Shown: piece after piece, positions 1-8,681 of the stretch | Numbering within the stretch: position 1 is the first letter of the stretch | Layout: every line of letters starts with the position of its first letter | The notes under the pieces: model-generated | What the model saw: only the letters and a program-made list of their open reading frames with translations | Databases searched by the model: none | Told to the model about the DNA's origin: nothing | Position numbers and translations under genes: made by a program | Source of the DNA: Syngnathus acus | Lineage: Eukaryota > Chordata > Actinopteri > Syngnathiformes > Syngnathidae | Reading direction: 5' to 3' | NCBI RefSeq assembly: GCF_901709675.1 | Contig: NC_051088.1 | Location: 17,846,693-17,910,692 of the forward strand | DNA length: 64,000 nt

Positions 1-1800
1 GTACCTAATAACAGGCAACTTTATTAGGGAAATATCATGGTCAAAGGTCACAGGTGTCAAGCTCTAGTCCTTGGGGCTGCGTGCCAACATGTTTTCCAAG
101 ATTCCCTCGTTAAGCGCACCTGCGTGAAAAGTTTTTGGTCACTTTCATGTTCTGCAGGAGCTAAAACTTTTCACGCAGGTGCACTTAACGAGGGAATCAC
201 ACGGCCACTCCATTAGGTACACCGCCATTTTCAAGTGTACCTAATAACAGGCAACTTTATTAGGGAAATATCATGGTCAAAGGTCACAGGTGTCAAGCTC
301 TAGTCCTCGGGGCTGCGTGCCAACATGTTTTCCAAGATTCCCTCGTTAAGCGCACCTGCGTGAAAAGTTTTTGGTCACTTTCATGTTCTGCAGGAGCTAA
401 AACTTTTCACACAGGTGCACTTAACGAGGGAATCACACGGACACTCCATTAGGTACACCGCCATTTTCAAGTGTACCTAATAACAGGCCACTTTATTAGG
501 GAAATATCATGGTCAAAGGTCACAGGTGTCAAGCTCTAGTCCTCGGGGCCGCGTGCCAACATGTTTTCCAAGATTCCCTCGTTAAGCGCACCTGCGTGAA
601 AAGTTTTTGGTCACTTTCATGTTCTGCAGGAGCTAAAACATTTCACGCAGGTGCACTTAACGAGGGAATCACACGGACACTCCATTAGGTACACTGCCAT
701 TTTCAAGTGTACCTAATAGGCAACTTTATTAGGGAAATATCATGGTCAAAGGTCACAGGTGTCAAGCTCTAGTCCTCGGGGCTGCGTGCCAACATGTTTT
801 CCAAGATTCCCTCGTTAAGCGCACCTGCGTGAAAAGTTTTTGGTCACTTTCATGTTCTGCAGGAGCTAAAACTTTTCACGCAGGTGCACTTAACGAGGGA
901 ATCACACGGACTCCATTAGGTACACCGCCATTTTCAAGTGTACCTAATAACAGGCAACTTTATTAGGGAAATATCATGGTCAAAGGTCACAGGTGTCAAG
1001 CTCTAGTCCTCGGGGCTGCGTGCCAACATGTTTTCCAAGATTCCCTCGTTAAGCGCACCTGCGTGAAAAGTTTTTGGTCACTTTCATGTTCTGCAGGAGC
1101 TAAAACTTTTCACACAGGTGCACTTAACGAGGGAATCACACGGACACTCCATTAGGTACACCGCCATTTTCAAGTGTACCTAATAACAGGCCACTTTATT
1201 AGGGAAATATCATGGTCAAAGGTCACAGGTGTCAAGCTCTAGTCCTCGGGGCCGCGTGCCAACATGTTTTCCAAGATTCCCTCGTTAAGCGCACCTGCGT
1301 GAAAAGTTTTTGGTCACTTTCATGTTCTGCAGGAGCTAAAACTTTTCACACAGCTGCACTTAACGAGGGAATCACACGGACACTCCATTAGGTACACCGC
1401 CATTTTCAAGTGTACCTAATAACAGGCCACTTTATTAGGGAAATATCATGGTCAAAGGTCACAGGTGTCAAGCTCTAGTCCTCGGGGCCGCATTCCAACG
1501 TTTTCCAAGATTCCCTCGTTAAGCGCACCTGCGTGAAAAGTTTTTGGTGACTCATGTTCTGCAGGAGCTAAAACTTTTCACGCAGGTGCACTTAACGAGG
1601 GAATCACACGGACACTCCATTAGGTACACCGCCATTTTCAAGTGTACCTAATAACAGGCCACTTTATTAGGGAAATATCATGGTCAAAGGTCACAGGTGT
1701 CAAGCTCTAGTCCTCGGGCCAACATGTTTTCCAAGATTCCCTCGTTAAGTGCACCTGCGTGAAAAGTTTTTGGTCACTTTCACATTCTGCAGGAGCTAAA
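1..1800. repeat. 236-bp satellite array, about 7.7 copies
   Basis: Units start at 1, 237, 473, 709, 940, 1176, 1412 and 1644; the last is cut at about 1800 and the left end runs off the window. Each unit has a 36-bp inverted repeat (100-135 and 163-198 in unit 1, 35 of 36 positions pairing, 27-nt loop) and short outer inverted ends GTACCTAAT / ATTAGGTAC. Each unit also has TGGTCAAAGGTCA (38-50 in unit 1), a DR1-type direct repeat. Shared variants pair unit 1 with 4, 2 with 5 and 3 with 6 (GCAACT versus GCCACT, GGGGCTGCG versus GGGGCCGCG, CACGCAG versus CACACAG), so the array seems to have grown in trimers. The apparent ORF at 742-966 is just repeat sequence. Confidence 0.95.
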
Positions 1801-1802
1801 TC

Positions 1803-2350
1803 GTGAACTTAATGGAATCTTTAGAATCGGTTCACTCAAAAGATCTAAAAGCACACGCAGGTACATGCTCACACCTGGGATCGAACCAAGTTCTTACCGA
1901 TCCAGAGCCCGTGTCACTAACCAGTCAGCTATTTCAACCTGGCAGACCTTGGCCATCTGCACTCTTTTGTACTAGTCATGTGCATTCCAGTTCTCGAACA
2001 GAATCTTTAGAATCGGGTCACTCAAAAGATCTAAAAGCACATGCAGGTATATGCTCTCACCTGGGATTGAACCAAGTTGTTACCAAGCAAGAGCCCGTAT
2101 CACTAACCAGTCAGCTATTTCAACCTGGCAGCCCTTGGCCGTCTGCACTTATTTGTACTAGTCATGTGCATTCCAGTTCTCTAAAATGAACTGAATCTTT
2201 AGAATCGGGTCACTCAAAAGATCTAAAAGCACATTTAGGTATATGCTCACACCTGGGATCGAACCAAATTCTTACCGAGCAAGAGCCCGTGTCACTAACC
2301 AGTCGGCTATTTTGACCTGGCAGTCCCTGGCCGTCTTTACTATTTTGTAG
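1803..2350 (-). repeat. tandem array of three ~188-bp units with tRNA-like Pol III boxes
   Basis: Units begin at the word GAATCTTTAGAATCGG at 1815, 2001 and 2193. On the minus strand each contains an A-box (TAGCTGACTGG or TAGCCGACTGG; 1921-1931, 2107-2117, 2299-2309) and a B-box (GGTTCGATCCC, or GGTTCAATCCC in the middle unit; 1877-1887, 2063-2073, 2255-2265), 33 nt apart as in tRNA genes. A TTTT tract follows the B-box (1847-1850 in unit 1). A T-arm-like stem CTTGG/CCAGG is visible, but no convincing acceptor stem, so these are tRNA-like rather than tRNA genes. A SINE-type origin is inferred. The plus-strand ORF at 1803-2189 is repeat translation and not a gene. Confidence 0.85.
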
Positions 2351-3439
2351 AAACGCAACATTTTTGCGACCCCTTTTGCTTCATAAATGTTTAGTTAGGA
2401 ACAAACCCTAATAAACATTTAACATTTAATAAACAGTTACATTCAATCCTTCCCACAACTCACAATACTCGTTTTGAGTCTACTGCCACCATACACTACC
2501 AGTGTTTGTATCTCAAGGCACCACTGTATCTTTAACAAATTGAAATTTGCCTCTCACATCAAGCTATCTGGACCAATCTTCTGATTGGTTTGTCAGCGGA
2601 AGCCTAGTTTGACCAACCAATCTCAATTCCAAGTCAGTAAAAGATTCCTCACAATTTCAAGAGTTTCATTGTAGTTGAAGAACATGAATAAATCGTTCTT
2701 TCCCCCCTATCTATATAGTGGAGTTTGAAGTTCACAAGGCCAGTGATGTCTTCATAAGGACTGTGGTTACACTTGCAGTGTTCACAGTTTAGCCTGGACG
2801 GGAAAGTGAAAGCGAAAATATAAGATACAGTGTGGCGGGAAAAAAAAAAAAATCACAGGAGCGTCTTTATCCACTCTGAGACATATCAGGCTTCAGCTGG
2901 TCATTGATGGAAAGCAGATAAGGTTTCACTCTGGCTGGAGATGGGTAATTGGACAGTTTTGGAGCGATAGGAGAGCGCAGAGCCCAGGAGCCATGAAACA
3001 GGGCTAATCAAGACTCGGCATCAGTAAATTGTCTGTGAAGGAGCACATCAGGAGTTCTGACAAGATAAGCGAGGCCTTGCTCAAAGGCGGAGCTCTAACA
3101 AAGACGCCAAAGAAGTTAGATGGTATAAAAGCCTGAGCCAGTTGTCTTAACGTATGCAAGCTGAGCCATGAAGTGGTGCTAACTTCTTACCCTCTCCATT
3201 TTGATCAAATACATTGTATCGTTTAGGTTCGACTATGTCTCGTTCGTGCTAATTATTAGCATGGACCATTATTATAGAAAATTAGTTTGCTTCTTTCAAG
3301 TATTTAGATTCAAGAAATTCTTTGTTTTGCTGAAGCATTTTAACACCACCACATAAATGCTTAATTAGCCAGTCAATAGCATTGTGTTAGCATTAAGCTG
3401 GTGAATTTCAAGGCTTTCAAGGCAACTTTTATGGTGTAA

Positions 3440-3720
3440 TTCTCAGCAGCACTGTGGTGCACTGCTCAGCATGTTTGCCTCACAGTTCACGGGTGCAGGG
3501 TTCGATTCCAGCTATGGCCTTTCTGTGTGGAGTTTGCATGATCTCCCCGTGCTCGCGTTGGTTTTCTCCAGGTACTCCGGTTTCCTCCCACATTCCAAAA
3601 AACATCCACCATAGGGCAATTACCCACTCCATATTGTTCGGTGTGTTGCTCCAGGGAGACATAAAACATGAAGGACACCGTAGCTCGAGGACTGGCATTG
3701 GTGATCCCTGTCCTATATCA
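3440..3720 (+). repeat. tRNA-headed interspersed repeat
   Basis: The head carries a B-box GGTTCGATTCC at about 3499 and a weaker A-box upstream. It is followed by the common fish-repeat body (CTGTGTGGAGTTTGCATG, CTCCCCGTGCTCGCG, TACTCCGGTTTCCTCCCACA). The 3' half diverges. The ORFs over this region on both strands are repeat-derived. Confidence 0.8.
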
Positions 3721-4762
3721 TGTTTGACAACTTTATAAGTGTCTAGACAGCTTTCAGTCTGTGGCAATGCCATGTAGAAACTCAACTTCAAATAACTTCT
3801 GTGAGTAATCAGCTTCCACTAGCACTTCTGAAAGTTTGCACCATTTACCATGAATCTTGCTGCTGCTAAAAAGAGCTTTTCTTTTAGTCCACCATGATTA
3901 GGTTTCCAACTTTGTTGTCCCCCTGCAGCGATTTCCCTGGAAAACAGCATCCTGCGGAACAGGAGCAGGTGGGCTCTTACGTAGATGAGATGGAGTTTGG
4001 AGCAAGAATAAAAAAACGGGTGTACTGCTATGTTCATAGAAACTACGCTAGTGAAGCCTCGTTCAGAACATACTCTGCATTTCAAAAACGGTGTCTCCGT
4101 TGTCTTTTAAAAACATCCAAAACGCTGCGAGATAGTGAGCTTAGCTTGCGTTCATCCCCCACAGACTACTTGCGAAGACACTGACACAGGCAATTAATTT
4201 TGTGTGGGAGACACTTCTAATTGGGCATACAGTAAGTGGGACTTTTCTTGGCTGCGTAAGGCAAAGTGACAAAGAAGTAAAGACCATCTGGTCCCACCGG
4301 AGTGAGAAGACATGCTGTACAAATAGAAACAGAAGAAAATTAGACAGCACCTCGCTTCTTATTGGGGAAGGAGTGTTGTTTTATTAAAGCATGTGACACA
4401 CTTGGCTACTAGATTAGGCAGTGTGGATATCAGGACACAGTCAACGTTATTTATCGGGCACACCAAACCGCAATCTGTCTGGAGTCCCATTTGCCCACAT
4501 CCCATTTTTTGCTATCTTTTTTATTGGTCTTGGCTGTGATTTTTATTCATGTGCAATTTTTGTTTATCAGAGATTGAGGTCTCGATTTTTGTAGACGGGA
4601 CATCTGCGGCATATCCTAATTTCTGTGCAAACATAAGGCTCACTGTGGAGAGTGGTCAGTTTGATTGGTGGCAGGAAGTTGGTCTAAAGCAGCGTTCTAT
4701 TTTTTAATTTAATCTCAATGTGTCATTTTTATTTCTTAATATTTTACCATCTTCTGTCTTAG

Positions 4763-4841
4763 CTACACACTCTGCTTCAGTCATGCCTGTCAGACCTTCG
4801 TGGCAACTTCTTCCCTTACAATGCGACGTCGGTTTTTGAGG
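4763..4841 (+). other. candidate orphan exon, 79 nt
   Basis: It is bounded by a good acceptor (pyrimidine-rich stretch then CTGTCTTAG) and a strong donor (GAGG|GTAAGT). Frame 1 is open throughout and reads LHTLLQSCLSDLRGNFFPYN then ATSVFE. A second splice-bounded piece (CCCTGCAG at 3927-3928; CAG|GTGGGC at 3968) lies upstream, but the two do not join in the attractive frame. I do not recognise the protein. It may be chance, or an exon of a neighbouring gene that would converge tail to tail with grm7. Confidence 0.25.
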
Positions 4842-4964
4842 GTAAGTCGCGAATGAAGAAGCTGCCTCTTAGTTCCATTAATTCCTAAAGTGTTAAGACA
4901 TTTATGTTATTGGGTAAACATTATGATACGTTGTTGTGATTAAGGTATTTTGTGTTATTCTCAT

Positions 4965-5085
4965 CGACAGAGGAAACCCACGCAGGCGAAATCCACACAG
5001 GAAGTAACCGGAATCAAACCCACAACCTCCAGACAGTGAGGCACACGTGCTAACCAGTCGAACACCGTGCTACCACGACTTGCCC
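4965..5085 (-). repeat. degraded tRNA-headed repeat, 5' part
   Basis: On the minus strand it reads ACTGGTTAGCACGTGTGCC, TTGTGGGTTTGATTCCGG and CTGCGTGGGTTTCC. This matches the head and start of the body seen at 3440-3720. The 3' body is missing. Confidence 0.7.
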
Positions 5086-5394
5086 TTGTCTGTGAAAAAC
5101 ATCTGCAGCTCCACAGGTTCATGCCAGATTTACGTCGGCCACAAAAGTATAGCCCTGAGCATCCATTTTAATTTTTATTGTTGGGTTCTTTTGGGTCGCT
5201 GGTTTTATCTTGGATACCTGGTACTTCATATTCTAATTCCAATTGCCAAAAAAAAAAAAAAATCAGAGTGAGAAGAACTTGGGTGCTCAAGGTTGAACTC
5301 GGCAGGGACAAACTGATCTGACACGGCTGCTGGAACTTGGAAGGAGTCTCAGCAGTGGGGATGAACACGGGGTGAGACAGAAAAGAGCATAGGC

Positions 5395-5520
5395 GGGAGC
5401 CAAGGAGTACGAGAGTGGATTTTCCCTCCTCTCGCCGGGTCTCATCTCATCCGCATGACAGCGCCGCTCGCTCGGCTTTCTAGCGTGACCTCTTTGGCGC
5501 GGGGACGAGACGGTGACATT
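5395..5520. promoter_or_regulatory. CpG-dense patch outside grm7
   Basis: About 14 CpG dinucleotides in ~125 bp (GCGCCGCTCGCTCGG and GGCGCGGGGACGAGACGG) stand out from the AT-rich, CpG-poor surroundings. It could be a small CpG island or promoter remnant. No start site or transcript is visible from sequence alone. Confidence 0.3.
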
Positions 5521-5899
5521 TGCAACAGTTTACATAAACGCTGCGGTGATTAATAGCACTTATTCATACATCAGTCCAACAGAGCAGCTCACTGAAAATT
5601 CACACGTGCACCAAAAGAACTGGGATATGCTGTGGCACTTGGGTTGTATAAAAGATAACAAACTCATTTATTACATGTTCATAAATTGACAGACATCACA
5701 ACATACTTGCACGGTCGCTGTGAGTGCTTGTCACACAGTTGCTAGGTACCACAAGGAAAGGCTACAAAAAACAAACATGCTTTCACATACAAGAGGGGTC
5801 AATGCAGCAACAGATTAAAGCCATATTCTGTCATTTGAATGATTTCCAGGGAAGAGAAAACAAAGCGCAGGAGAGTGCCGAAGCTCATTATCATTAGCT

Positions 5900-5905
5900 T
5901 TTATT
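5900..5905 (-). promoter_or_regulatory. candidate grm7 polyadenylation signal
   Basis: AATAAA on the minus strand, 735 nt beyond the grm7 stop. A second AATAAA lies at 5667-5672. Either could end the transcript. Neither has other support here, and a much longer 3' UTR is possible. Confidence 0.25.
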
Positions 5906-6640
5906 TCTTAGATTTTTTTTTTCGTTTTTTTAAATGTTTTGCTTACATCAAATAGAACAAACATACATTGGCACATGCAAAGTCAACACTTTGTGGTGCT
6001 TCTCATTACCATCCAAATGCCATTGAACACAGACCGCTTATCTATTTTAGTACTCCAAACATGAAAATAGTCTCAAATATTTACAAAAAATATAGTACAA
6101 TGCCCATCACTCAAATATAATCATCATGTGGGTTAGACTTTTTTTTCTTTTTAAAATTTCATTTGTGTAAAACAAAATACTGTATGTGGCAGAGCTCGCT
6201 GTTCAAGGTTCAATTTGATGTACTTGGAGCAAATAGAGGCACAGAAGAAAATCACTTAGAAACAATACAGAAGAAAAATCAGATAATGGCAACCCCAAGA
6301 GAATATGGCTTTAATGACATTGTAAAACAAAGTATCTCAAAAGCACATCCTCTGTTCTTTATGCCCTCGTCCGCGGCGACCCCTTTTAGCGGTCAGCTTC
6401 TTCTCTGCTCGAGGCCGCCGGGTTAAAACCTCCACAAGATGTAGTCGCAGCAGCCCGCAGCACTACGTAGTCTCACTCAAGTCCGGATGGAGGTTGGATG
6501 CGCTCCGCCATCCTCTGTGTGAGCGCTCGGGTGCTGCAGGACGTGCTGGGATGCTCGCAAGCCTCTCCTGGTTCCTCTGGAGCTTCCCTTTTTCTTTTCA
6601 ATCACAAATGACACACGAGCAGCATTCATTCTCCAGCACA

Positions 6641-6690
6641 TCAGATCCTGAGGTTGTTATAATTCACGTACGTCTTCTTGGTGGCTTGAC
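6641..6690 (-). CDS. grm7: grm7 last coding exon, mGluR7a-type C-terminus
   Basis: 50 coding nt from acceptor TTCTTTAG|GTCAAG to a TGA stop. It encodes SQATKKTYVNYNNLRI (the first serine split across the junction), which aligns with the mammalian mGluR7a end SPAAKKKYVSYNNLVI. The final residues form the PDZ ligand that recruits PICK1 in mammals; here the penultimate residue is Arg rather than Val. It is too short for ORF detection and was found by matching phase and tail homology. Downstream on the minus strand lies the 3' UTR. I did not find an alternative exon matching the mGluR7b tail. Confidence 0.9.
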
Positions 6691-7229
6691 CTAAAGAAGG
6701 AGAGAAAGAAGAAGATTGTGCAAAAGTCGAAAATAAATTAGGGCTTCATGATTTTGAAACGTAATTTACTTGCATTATTTTCCCCACCTTTGAATTTGAT
6801 AGCTCGTTCAGCCCTGGCTTAAAATAATTCTATGGCTGTCCATTAAATATGTCTACTTGATATTGGTCTAAAAAAAGTACTGCTCAGATGCGCTGGAAAA
6901 ATATCAATGAAGTCTATTTTAATTGATTTTCACTTGACTTTCATCTTTGACTACAAAAAATCTTGAGTCTTTACCGGGGGGTTAACAAGGAAGAAAATCA
7001 GTTGTGTTATTCACTCGCCCATTATGCCACCCAAAACAAAACCATCCTTCAAATTTGCAAGAAAATATACGCCTTCTGCTTTGGTAGCTAGCTATTCTTC
7101 TCACCAGCTGTGAGCAATGACAAGCAATGTGCTCTGGGCCCGCGTATCATTTGCACTCAATGGCACAGTGCAAGCTCACCTTCTATTTTCACGTTAACCA
7201 GCAATAAAGAAAAACAAACACTCCACAAG

Positions 7230-7425
7230 TGGGCACCGAGCAAACGCGATGTGCGTCGAGTGCGGATCGCCATGGAAACGAGCAGAGCGCTTGCCTCACC
7301 GTCGCAGCGTGCGCTCGTGTGTCCTTCTGTGATGCGGTTTCAATCGTTCAAAGTGTGCGGCTTCCATTTGAGATCACGCCGACTCGTCACGACTTGTGCG
7401 AGGTGTTCGAGGAAAGGATTTAAGT
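7230..7425. promoter_or_regulatory. intragenic CpG-dense patch
   Basis: I count about 23 CpG in under 200 bp, for example CGCGATGTGCGTCGAG and ACGCCGACTCGTCACGAC. The rest of the intron is strongly CpG-depleted. Two overlapping plus-strand ORFs here (7110-7571, 7229-7423) look like by-products of the high GC. An intragenic regulatory element or alternative promoter is possible. Confidence 0.35.
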
Positions 7426-8054
7426 TTGACGGGTCAAAGGTGGTGTGGGGGATTCTATTTTTCTTGTTGTGGAATACACTCAGTGAGCCAGTCAGTCAGT
7501 CAGTCAGTCAAAGAGGCTCACATCTGTCATCCTCCTCGCACAATACAGAAGGTCGAAGTATTCTGCCCTAATTAGATAGATTCTCATTCTACTGCTTTAA
7601 TGTTGCTATGGCAACAAACTCCCCTGGGCTATGCAATTAAAGTCGCACCATTTCTTTGCAGCGTTTTGTAGTCTCGCGCTGCAACTATGATGAATAAAAC
7701 ATCACATGTACTACAGAGTTTTGCTAGTTACTATAAGCAGCATTCAGAAACACCAGCCAGCCAATCTAAGAGCAAGTGTATGTCAATTTGTGTGTATTCT
7801 ATGCTTTTAATATTTATAATCATACACATACTGGATGCGTAACAACCCATGTTTTCTATCCCTCTGGTTTGTCAGTAATTGATGATGAACATGACCTGAA
7901 AATCATCAAGAATGTTTGTCGATGCTTGCCTGGCTCATTTACCTGCAGTAGTGCCTTGAGATAAGAATCTAGTTTGTTCCATGACAACACTGTAACTCAA
8001 AATAATTTTTCCCAATTGAAATGAATGGAAATAACATTAACCAGTTCCCACCAC

Positions 8055-8681
8055 ACACCCACGTTTTATAAAGCACTTTTCTGGACACTCAAAGACACTT
8101 TACAGTGTCACTCATGCACTCACACGCTGGTGGTGGTAAACTATGTACACTACCGTTCAAAGGTTTGGGGTCACAAAATTGTTTGGGTGACCCCAAACTT
8201 TTGAACGGTAGTGTATATATTTAGATAATTATTTATAGATTATATATATAATCTTCTGTGTAAAAAATCGTATAATATATATGTATACTTATATTCATAG
8301 ATTATATATAATCTTATACAAATATAAAATATAATTTATAATATTTAATTCATAATATTTTATTATAATAATATTTACACTACCGTTCAAAGGTTTGGGG
8401 TCACCCAAACAATTTTGTGACCCCAAACTTTTGAACGGTAGTGTACGTATGTATGTATGTATGTATGTAGCCACAGTTGCCCTGGGGTAGCCTGACAAAA
8501 GCGTGGCTGCCGGTGTGCGCCTACGGCCCCTCTGACGACCCACATAGATTTGCACCCAGTGTGAGTGGCAAGGTGTGTGAAGTGTTTTGCCCAAGGACAC
8601 AACGACACAAGACTTAGAGCGGGATTGGAATAGCTGAACCTCCGGTCACTGAACGACCCTCTCTACTAGGCCATGGCTGCC
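8055..8681 (+). repeat. interspersed repeat interrupted by a younger element
   Basis: The left part (to 8145) reads GACACTTTACAGTGTCACTC then CTGGTGGTGGTAAAC. The right part (from about 8468) reads GTAGCCACAGTTGCCCTGGG, GCGCCTACGGCCCCTCTGAC, TTGCCCAAGGACACAACGAC and CCGGTCACTGAACGACCC. These two blocks are contiguous in a repeat widespread in fish genomes. Here they are separated by the 300-bp element at 8146-8445 and a short (TATG)n. Confidence 0.75.
8146..8445. mobile_element. 300-bp non-autonomous element with palindromic 70-bp ends (copy A)
   Basis: Each end (8146-8215, 8376-8445) is a near-perfect palindrome with arms starting TACACTACCGTTCAAA and a 12-nt centre. The two ends are reverse complements of each other. 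Between them is a 160-bp core that is almost pure AT. The outer ends begin and finish in TA and resemble Tc1/mariner inverted repeats, which insert at TA. No coding capacity. A second copy in the opposite orientation lies at 19302-19587. Confidence 0.88.

Larger units (their letters stand above)
2351..6640. other. intergenic DNA running into the grm7 3' UTR
   Basis: There is no supported protein gene here. It contains an old 'TATCTCAAGGCACCACTG' repeat (2468-2530), a tRNA-headed repeat (3440-3720), a degraded minus-strand copy of the same family (4965-5085), a candidate plus-strand exon (4763-4841) and a CpG-dense patch (about 5395-5520). The right-hand part, perhaps from 5900 up, is likely grm7 3' UTR. 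The remainder shows nothing I recognise. Confidence 0.7.

Noticed and set aside
1-1800. CRISPR-like direct repeats
   Set aside because: Units are 236 bp with no unique spacers, and the window is eukaryotic.
1870-1940. Functional tRNA genes
   Set aside because: The boxes are good, but D-arm, anticodon arm and acceptor stem do not fold convincingly.
1803-2189. 128-codon ORF with internal repeats
   Set aside because: It only reads through the 188-bp tandem units; the repeat is better explained by Pol III boxes.
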